64,000 nt of DNA. Origin: Agarophyton chilense. Taxonomy: Eukaryota > Rhodophyta > Florideophyceae > Gracilariales > Gracilariaceae. Every line of letters begins with the position of its first letter. The first letter of the stretch is position 1. Below the pieces are notes generated by a model. That model was given only the letters and a program-made list of their open reading frames with translations. It did not search any database and was not told the origin of the DNA. The position numbers and the translations under genes are program-made. Positions 55,756 through 64,000 of this stretch are shown one piece after another. Location of the stretch: NCBI GenBank assembly GCA_030374765.1, contig JARGXX010000016.1, forward strand, positions 806,001 to 870,000. Reading direction: 5' to 3'.

Positions 55756-56442
55756 TGATGGAAAGGGAAAGGCTGAAGGAAAGGTTGAGGGATGAAAGGA
55801 AAGTTCGCCAGCTCTGGCTCGGATTTACTTGGAGGCACTCAATCTCTCACTTAAATACAACTCAAAAACGTCAGCCAACTAGACGCCAACCCAGATTAAA
55901 CCCTAGACTACAAAGCAGGGACACCCAATACTACCAATCATATTCAAGAACGACAGTAACCCTAGCCAAAGTTCATTGCAGCACACAACAAGGCAATACA
56001 ACAGTGCACCGCACATCATTACACTGACGTGTGCACAAATTCAATATGCTAGCACACGCTTCTTGCAATCCGCCTCCATACACGTTCACCTTCCAGCACA
56101 GTACACCAAGTCTTCTGTAATACACATGACACGCTCTTCTCCAAGTACATTCGTTACACCTTGTGAGACGTGTACATAGTACACCAGCTGGACATCCTGA
56201 ACAGCGTGAACAATAGTACAAGTAGACAACGTATACAGGTGTACTCCAGAAAATCCCAATAGTGCCATACCACTTGTACACACCACATTGCAGGTGCATA
56301 TTTGCAGTAGCCAATCACAGTACGAGTCCACGTTGAGGTCCGGCTGTTACGCATATGCGCTTTTCTAGAGGCACCCTCCAAAACAGCCCATGCTCTCCTG
56401 CACATTTAGTTTTCAGTGACAGCATAGGCACTTGCACAAACA
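55756..56442 (-). repeat. Copia-A3 3' LTR
   Basis: 687 bp; its start resembles Copia-A1 (TGCAAGTGCC) more than its own partner. Confidence 0.9.
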
Positions 56443-56462
56443 CCCCCCCTTTGTCACTGACT

Positions 56463-59201
56463 TCAAAGGTCTAGGGGCATCAAGCCACTCTCACTTCGAA
56501 ACTTCTCCAGCTTTAAACGCCCAAGTGGTTTTGTTAGCATGTCGGCAACCTTGTTCCCGGTGGGGCAGTACTGCAACCCAATGGACTTGTCCTGTACAGC
56601 CTCTCGCGTGAAGTGAAAGCGAATGTCAATATGCTTGGTTCCCTTGTTCACAACTCCGTTCCGGGCGAGGTCTATGGAACCCTGATTGTCTACATAGACA
56701 GTCGTGGGTTCTACCAAGAGCTTTACGGACTTGTCCACTTGCAGACCACTTGCGTTGCCGATGCCATTCCACAGTCGCCTCAGCCAGATCGCCTCCTTCG
56801 TCCCAGTGCACAGACTCACATACTCAGCTTCAGCACTGGACAGCGCAACCACTTCCTGTTGGCGAGAGCTCCAAGACAACGGAGCACCACACATCATGAA
56901 CACAAATCCACTGGTGGATTTGCGAGAGGAAGTGTCACCGGCCCAGTCCGAGTCAACGTATCCGTACAGCTGAGTATCCGTGCATGAGCCATATGTGAGT
57001 CCGAATAATCGAGTGCCATTGAGGTACCTCAGCACCCGCTTGACTGCCTTCCAATGAGTCTCTCTAGGTTTCTCGACAAACTTTGCTAACTTGGACACTG
57101 CAAATGAAATGTCCGGTCGAGTCCCCACAGAAAGATACATCAGGAATCCAATCGCTTGCCTGTATGGTATGCTGGTCAAAGGTTCCTCAATCTGAGTAAG
57201 GTCCACACCGGAGTCCATGGGAGTGTCCACTGGCTTTGACTGGCACATGCCAAAACGTTCCAGGACCTTGTGCGTGTACGCTGACTGCGTCAGGAACAGC
57301 ATTTTCTTGGCTCTGTCACGGTGAATCTCGAAACCGAGAACCATGCGAGCCTCGTTTAGGTCCTTCATGCGTAAACGGTTTGACATCTCAGTTTTCACGT
57401 GCTTAATCGCATCCATACTCGGAGTTGCAATAAGCAGGTCGTCCACATACAGAGCAATGATTACCATGACTCCCAGCTCCACTCCGATGTAAACACACTC
57501 GTCTGCGGCGTTCGGCTTGAGACCCATCTCCCCAACAAGAAACGCATATATCTTTGCGTGCCACTGCCTTGGTGCCTGTCGTAGCCCATAAAGAGCTTTC
57601 TTCAGTTTGCACACCAAGTCCTCGTTTCCGGGTTTAATGAATCCGTCCGGTTGCTCCATGTACACAGTCTCGTCGAGGTCTCCGTTCAAGAATGCAGTCT
57701 TCAAATCCATCTGGTGTAGGTGATAATCTTTCTCTGCCACAAGCGACAGAATCATCCTCACCGATGTGAACTTGACCACTGGCGCATACGTCTCGGAGAA
57801 GTCGACGCCCTCAATCTGTAGGAAACCACGAGCAACCAGACGAGCCTTGTACCGAACTGTCGGCTCACCGTCAGCACCTGCTTCATACTTCTGCACAAAT
57901 ACCCACTTGGATGATATCCAGTTGCTGTCTGCTGGTCTAAGCACTAAGTCCCATGTGTCATGCTTCATTAAAGACTCATACTCGCTGCCCATCGCCTTGA
58001 TCCACGACTTGCAATCAAGACGAGACACTGCATTGCTGTACGAGCTAGGAGTGTCATCACTGGCCGTGAGTAGAGCAGTTGGGCGCCACCAGGACGAAGA
58101 CGGCTTTCGCACACGAGTAGATTTACGTAATGGCACTGGCTGTGGCACCTCAGGAGCATCTTGTGGAACATCGGTGGATTCTTCAGCACCACTTTCTGGT
58201 ACCTCATCCGGAGGTGTGATCGTGCCAGGATCTTGATTATTGGGTTCAACTGGTGGTTGAGAGGCGGAAGTTTGGTCAGATTTGGACTTCACCGAAATTT
58301 CAATCTCGGTATAGTTCTCATCAAAATTATCAGTAGTCTCATCTATGTCATTGTGTTCATCAAACTTCACATCTCTCGACACTACCATCTTTCTCTTCTG
58401 CTCATCCCACAGCTTGTAGCCATGGGATCCAGCAGTGTACCCAATGAAGATTGCCTCAACAGCACGGTCCTCCAGCTTCTTCAGCTTATGATCTACCACC
58501 TTGTACCAGCACTTGCTCCCAAACACACGCATATTGCTCACATTAGGCTTGTGTCCATGCCACAATTCATATGGTGTCACGGTACTTGGCAATGCCTTGC
58601 ATGTAACTCGGTTGCGCACATACGCCGCAACATTCAGTGCTTCTGCCCAGAAGCTTTTGGGGAGTTTCTTGTGACAAAGCATTGACCTGACCAGATCCAT
58701 GAGTGTGCGGTTTAACCTTTCGGCCAGCCCGTTCTGCTGCGGATTGTAAGGCATAGTTCGCTGATTTTCAATACCGTGTGACTCAAGTTCTTTTGCAAAC
58801 TTCTTGGAAAGGTACTCACCACCATTGTCCGTTCGTAGCGCACGAAATACGCATTCACGGGCAGTGATGGTTTTGACTTGTGTACTAGTTTGGTTTTGAA
58901 CAAACTTGAGCCACTTCAAGAACATCTGGAACTCCTCATCCTTGGTCTTGAGCATGTACAGGAAGCAGTACCGACTGTGATCGTTGATGAATGTGACAAA
59001 GTAGCGCGAGCCTCCCAAGGAACCAACCTCCACTGGACCACATATGGCCGAGTGAACGAGGTCCAACAGCTTGGTTTCGCGCTCCCCCCCTTGCTTGGGA
59101 GTAGCAGCGCGGGTAGACTTGCCTACAACACATGAGTCACAAACGTCCAGCTTCTGCGTTACATCCACATTCAGCCCTGACACAACGCCATTGCGAGCCA
59201 T
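56463..59201 (-). pseudogene. Copia-A3 integrase, reverse transcriptase and RNase H
   Basis: From the right: gag-pre-integrase tail (CDSCVVGKSTR), integrase (FINDHSRYCF, LRTDNGGEYLS, PQQNGLAERLNRT), and a Pro/Glu-rich linker. Reverse transcriptase follows (WVFVQKYEAGADGEP, VDFSETYAPVVKFTS, MDLKTAFLNGDLDETVYM, ALYGLRQAPRQWH, ALYVDDLLIA), then RNase H (YVDSDWAGDTSSRKS, ALSSAEAEYVSLC, ADMLTKPLG). This is a complete copia pol 3' half of about 912 codons. Confidence 0.9.
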
Positions 59202-59204
59202 TTG

Positions 59205-60482
59205 CTAGATGCCACCTAAATTCATGTGAGCCATGCGAGCATGATATATCGACAGGTCCGACACAAGTGCACTGTTTACATCACCAAGTTGTGACACTGC
59301 AGTGCAGAGGTAGTACAGGCCTTTGACGCGGCGTCCCTGGACAATCAGAGTAAAGCCCTTGTACACACACACCTTGTGCTTGTCGAACACAACAGTAGCA
59401 TCCAAGTCACAAATTGCAGATACCGACAGCAGGTGGTACCGCAGACTTGGCACGTGCACTACCTTGTTCAGCTTGCACTTGCGCGTGAACCCCTCAACAA
59501 TCAGATCCAGTTCAACACAACCTTGGCCATGAGACTCTAACTTGGAATCGTTGCCGATACTCACACCAGGGGACACCTTGCTCTCATACCATTGGAACAT
59601 GGAGTCGTCATAAGTCATGTGTGCGGTAGCTCCATAGTCCACAATCCAGTCACTGTTGGTGGCCTTAGAGGTACCGCTGGCAACCAGGCAAACGTACTCA
59701 GTGTCTCTGTCACCCAAACCATGCTCTTCACGGTAAGCATGTTGTACACTTGGGTGGGCACCAGCTTCCTGAGCGTTGTTAGACTCATCAAGTTGCTTTT
59801 TGAAACAGTTCCTTTGGATATGACCTTTCTTATGACAATAATGATACTCGATGTTCTTCCATTGCGACTGCCTGCCAACCAAAGCTGCCTCACTTCCGGA
59901 CTCCTCTTTGCCACGATCGTTTATTCGCTGCTCTTCTTGCAGAAAACGACTCTTCACAAACTCTAGCATGAGTTGACGATCGCCAATCGTGGTATCAATT
60001 GCCACGATGAGGTGCTCGAATCTTTCCGGAAGTCCGCATAGGATGGCCATAGCGATGTCCTCCTCCTCAACAACAACGTCCATACACTTCAGATCCGATG
60101 CCAGATGACGTACACGGTTGATAAACTGTAGCAGTTTCACATCATCACGCATCTTGGCAGAGTAGAAGGACCGTCGGGCGTTGATTTTGTTGAGCAGAGT
60201 CTTGCGTTGGAACACATCGCAAATGGCTTTCCACATATCGGCAGCGTTGTCGGCGTCCCGCACATGATCTAAATGCTCATCACTGAGTGTGAGACCAATA
60301 ATAGCTCTGGCCTTGGCATCTTTCTTTTTCTAAGTCGACAGCTCATCTTCGTCAGTGGGTCTAACAGAGTCGAGGTGACCGTCGAGGTCCTTGAGTGCAA
60401 GCAGCAGCTCAATCTTCTGCTTCCATACGTGGAAGTTATCCTCAACCAGCTTTTCGATTTTCACCCCACTGAACGAATCCAT
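59205..60482 (-). pseudogene. Copia-A3 gag and protease
   Basis: Gag starts at the ATG at 60482 and matches Copia-A2 almost base for base down to about 59.8 kb, near the CX2CX4HX4C knuckle. Beyond that the protease and gag-pre-integrase part are only moderately similar. The element is broken within this part. Confidence 0.85.
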
Positions 60483-61667
60483 GTTGTGCAAAGTGTCACA
60501 AGAGGCCGAGAGAGATGGCTTGGCAGCAACAGACAAGTGAACAACAACAACAGACAACGACAAAGTAAAAACAACAAACAACAAATAATTCTTCAAGATT
60601 GAACAGACAATAGTCTGCGGGCGCACTGGCAGGGCTTCCTATACCCGCGTCCCTAAAGGTCGGACCCCTGGCCCCCAGAGCTCTTCTGGGTAGATAACGG
60701 TTTTCTGCAGTCTACCTCCTCCCACGCCAAAAGGAGAAGGCGCGTTGCTCCCTACGAGGCTTCCAGAGGATGGTTAATGACCGAAGATATGCCTTCACCA
60801 AGTTGACCCTCTCTGGCCTCTTTCAAGAACTAGCGCGACCTCGAAACCGAAGCTACTTCAACACCAAGATACGCTTCTAACGAGGAATCAATGAAGATCG
60901 CACGCGGCCTGATCCTGAAAAGGAGGTCAGCCTTCGAAACGTCGCCTCCCCGCGTACTGCGGATCAAAAGCTCCTTATGGATGCTGTTCACAACAGTCCA
61001 AGTGCCCAACCACAAAGGTCATGCTCACACACAAAGTCAAACAACCAGCCAAATGCAGTGCGCCACGGCACCCCGTCCACAAATGCACCCGCAAAGTTCA
61101 ACCAGATCTTTCGACCGTCACTGTTATCCGCCCTAAAAGGACCAGTGGGCAACCCGCTTGACAGTACACCTGCTTTGGTTCAAGCCGCCAGGCTAACGTC
61201 CCCGAGTACAAGGAATCACCCAAAGTACCTCGGATCAACCGCTCGTCGCACAGGCAAAGATGCAGACCAAACACACAAACACACACGAACGCTGAGCCAA
61301 GAACTCCAGGCCCAGACTTCAACAAACACGGTCCTCAACCTCTCAGATCAGAACCTGCAACACGACGCAGGGATCCACAAAACAACGAAAGAGAGGGAGA
61401 CCAAACGAAACGGATAGCGATCGACAAACACGGGCAACAACGAGCACCCAACCACAATCACGATAAAAACGTCCAACCACTACCACCACAACGCCCTCAG
61501 GGAGTAACGCAAGACCGAAAGAAAATACCAACACCAACCCACGATACGGTCACACACCCGACGAAACGGCTACTACGGCGGAAACGAAGAGAATAGAACA
61601 GCGAAACGGGTGAACGGCGGTGCGGGAGAGCGGCGAGAGACGAACTAGACGGCAGAGGTCAGCGGGG
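60483..61667 (-). other. Copia-A3 leader
   Basis: About 1.2 kb, nearly identical to 52667-53855, with the same hairpin-capable segment. No gene called. Confidence 0.7.
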
Positions 61668-61681
61668 CTGGGCCCATAACC
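61668..61681 (-). promoter_or_regulatory. Copia-A3 primer-binding site
   Basis: Minus-strand GGTTATGGGCCCAG adjoining the 5' LTR. Confidence 0.87.
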
Positions 61682-62369
61682 TGATGGATAGGGAAAAGCT
61701 GAAGGAAAGGTTGAGGGAATGAAAAGGAAGTTCGCCAGCTCTGGCTTGGATTTACTTGGAGGCGCTCAAACTTTCACTTATATACTACTTCAAAACGTCA
61801 GCTGTCTAGACTCCAACTCAAAGTAAACCCTAGACTACAAAGCAGGGACACTCAATACTACCAATCATATTCAAGCATGACATTAACCCTAGTCAATGTT
61901 CATTGCAGCGCACAACAAGGCAATATACAGTGCACAGCCCATAATTACACTGACGTGTGCACAAATTCAATATGCCAGCATACACTACTTGCAATCCGCC
62001 TCCATACACATTCACTTTCCAGCACAGTACACCAAGTCTCCTGTAATACACATGTCACGTCTCTTCTCCAAGTACATTCGTTACACCTTGTGAGATGTGT
62101 TCATAGTACACCAGCTGGACATATTGAACAGCGTGCACAGTAGTACAAGTAGACCACGTACACACGTGTACCACAGACAAACCCAATAGTGCCATACCAC
62201 TTGTACACACCACATTGCATGTGCACATTTGCAGTAGCCAATCACAGCCCGAGTTCACGTTGAGATCAGACTGACACGCATATGCGCTTTTCCAGGGGCA
62301 CCCTCCAAAACAGCCCATGCTCCCCTGCACTTTTGTTTTTCAGTGACAGCACAGGGTCAACAGCCAACA
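61682..62369 (-). repeat. Copia-A3 5' LTR (688 bp)
   Basis: Twin of 53870-54557, with only a few differences. Confidence 0.92.
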
Positions 62370-64000
62370 GCCATATGCTTGATACCATCCACATTCACAT
62401 GAGCCATTCGAGCATGCCATAGTGACAAGTCCGACACAAGTGCGCTGTTTACATCTGTACACTGGTGTGCAGCAGTGCAAAGGTAGTATAGGCCTTTGAC
62501 GCGGCGCCCCAAGGCAACCACTTTTGACCCCTTGTATACACATACCTTCTCTTTTTCAAACACTACTTTGCACCCCACATCACAAATCGCCGATACAGAA
62601 AGCAAATGGTACCTTAAATTCGGTACATGAACAACTTGCTTCAGCTGGCACTTTCGTTTGGACTCTTCCACAATCAGATCAAGCTCCACACTACCGTGAC
62701 CAACAGACTCTAGTTTGGAATCATTACCGATGCTAACGCCAGAAGACACCTTACTATCATATGTTGGGAACATGGATTCGTCAAAAGTCATGTGGGCAGT
62801 AGCACCAGAGTCAACAATCCAGTCACTGTTCGTGGCTTTACCAGAGCCAGTAGCAATGAGACATACAAAGTCAGAGTCGTTGCCACCCGTACCTCGCTCA
62901 TCGCTGAGCTCAGTATTGACAGTTGGGTGAGCAGCACCGACCTGATTCCTGTTGGCCCTATCACGTTGCTTCTTGAAACAGTTTCTCTGGATATGACCCT
63001 TCTTATGACAATAATGACACTCGATGTTCTTCCATCGCGACTGCCTGCCAACCAAAGCTGCCTCACTTCCACCAGGCTCCTCCTTGGCACGATCGTTCAT
63101 TCGCTGCTCTTCTTGCAGCAGACGACTCTTCACAAACTCTAGAGTGAGTTGACGATCGCCAATCGTGGTATCAATTGCGACAATGAGGTGCTCGAATCTT
63201 TCCGGAAGTCCGCATAGGATGGCCATAGCGATGTCCTCCTCCTCAACAACAACGTCCATACACTTCAGGTCTGATGCCAGATGACGTACACGGTTGATGA
63301 ACTGTAGCATTTTCTCATCATCACGCATCTTGGCAGAGTAGAAGGACCGTCGGGCGTTGATTTTGTTGAGCAGAGTCTTGCGTTGGAACACATCGCAAAT
63401 GGCTTTCCACATATCGGCAGCGTTGTCGGCGTCCCGCACATGATCTAAATGCTCATCACTGAGTGTGAGACCAATAATAGCTCTGGCCTTGGCATCTTTC
63501 TTTTTCCAAGTCGACAGCTCATCTTCGTCAGTGGGTCTAACAGAGTCGAGGTGGCCGTCGAGGTCCTTGAGTGCAAGCAGCAGCTCAATCTTCTGCTTCC
63601 ATACGTGGAAGTTATCCTCAACCAGCTTTTCGATTTTCACCCCACTGAACGAATCCATGTTGTGCAAAGTGTCACAAGAGGCCGAGAGAGATGGCTTGGC
63701 AGCAACAGACAAGTGAACAACAACAACAGACAACAACAACAAAGAAAAAACAACAAACGACAAATAATTCTTCAAGATTGAACAGACAATAGTCTGCGGG
63801 CGCACTGGCAGGGCTTCCTATACCCGCGTCCCTAAAGGTCGGACCCCTGGCCCCCAGAGCTCTTCTGGGTAGATAACGGTTTTCTGCAGTCTACCTCCTC
63901 CCACGTCAAAAGGAGAAGGCGCGTTGCTCCTTACGAGGCTTCCAGAGGATGGTTAATGACCGAAGATATGCCTTCACCAAGTTGACCCTCTCTGGCCTCT
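62370..64000 (-). mobile_element. Copia-A4: gag-protease part, running off the right edge
   Basis: Nearly identical to 51379-53010 of Copia-A2. Gag ATG at 63658; knuckle and protease are present. The leader continues past 64000, so the 5' LTR lies outside. The left side is cut by the Copia-A3 LTR. Confidence 0.9.

Larger units (their letters stand above)
55756..62369 (-). mobile_element. Copia-A3: full-length copia element, mosaic, broken
   Basis: 3' LTR 55756-56442 and 5' LTR 61682-62369 frame a complete set: leader, gag, protease, integrase, RT, RNase H, and the polypurine run AAAGGGGGGG against the 3' LTR. Only a few breaks are present. The two LTRs differ by several percent and even in their first 20 bases (TGTTTGTGCAAG versus TGTTGGCTGTTG). 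The 5' LTR, leader and gag are nearly identical to Copia-A2 while pol is clearly diverged. Flanks AGTGA and GCCAT do not match. Confidence 0.9.

Overview
The window is eukaryotic nuclear DNA, most probably from a red alga of the Chondrus type. I infer this from the few host genes (no intron visible in any), mixed base composition, a bacterial-looking cupin, and a dense mix of copia, gypsy, Plavaka-like and PGBD4-like piggyBac elements. An oomycete or another alga cannot be excluded by reading alone. Host genes occupy only the first 3.3 kb. They are a secreted zinc-metalloprotease-like protein running off the left edge (minus strand, HEVYH motif), a 432-residue polyproline/coiled-coil protein (plus), and a 112-residue cupin (minus). 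No rRNA, tRNA or CRISPR was seen.

From 5.2 to 22.4 kb lies a two-level nest. An old copia element (Copia-C, plus strand, 5245-22433, short LTRs, 5-bp target duplication ACGCG) carries in its gag a much younger gypsy element (Gypsy-1, minus strand, 6381-18180, LTRs about 99.4% identical, target duplication AGCAA). Gypsy-1 has an extra 618-codon open frame on the opposite strand between its 3' LTR and pol. I do not recognise its product.

From 22.4 to 43.9 kb comes a decayed piggyBac-type transposase gene and then a very large DNA transposon (25487-43874). The transposon has about 1.5-kb terminal inverted repeats and a Plavaka-like (CACTA-related) transposase with an N-terminal Cys/His finger. 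Inside each inverted repeat is a tandem array of exon-sized segments separated by short intron-like units (GTRAGT donor, CTGAC branch site, AG acceptor). The two arrays are mirror images and both read outward. This is the most unusual structure in the window. The transposon has been loaded with later insertions: a truncated copia LTR, a gypsy fragment, a truncated copia, and a solo LTR with a perfect GCTTG duplication inside the transposase gene.

From 43.9 kb to the end the window is almost wholly copia DNA of two related lineages, A and B. Copia-B1 (43937-50491) has paired 673-bp LTRs and one long gag-pol frame. Copia-A2, A3 and A4 and a B fragment are joined end to end without matching target duplications. 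Both lineages use a primer-binding site complementary to the anticodon arm of initiator tRNA-Met, as in Drosophila copia. They also share a U3 promoter block and a long leader with a conserved hairpin. Copia-A3 has mismatched LTRs and a mosaic interior, which points to recombination after insertion, or to assembly joins between near-identical copies.
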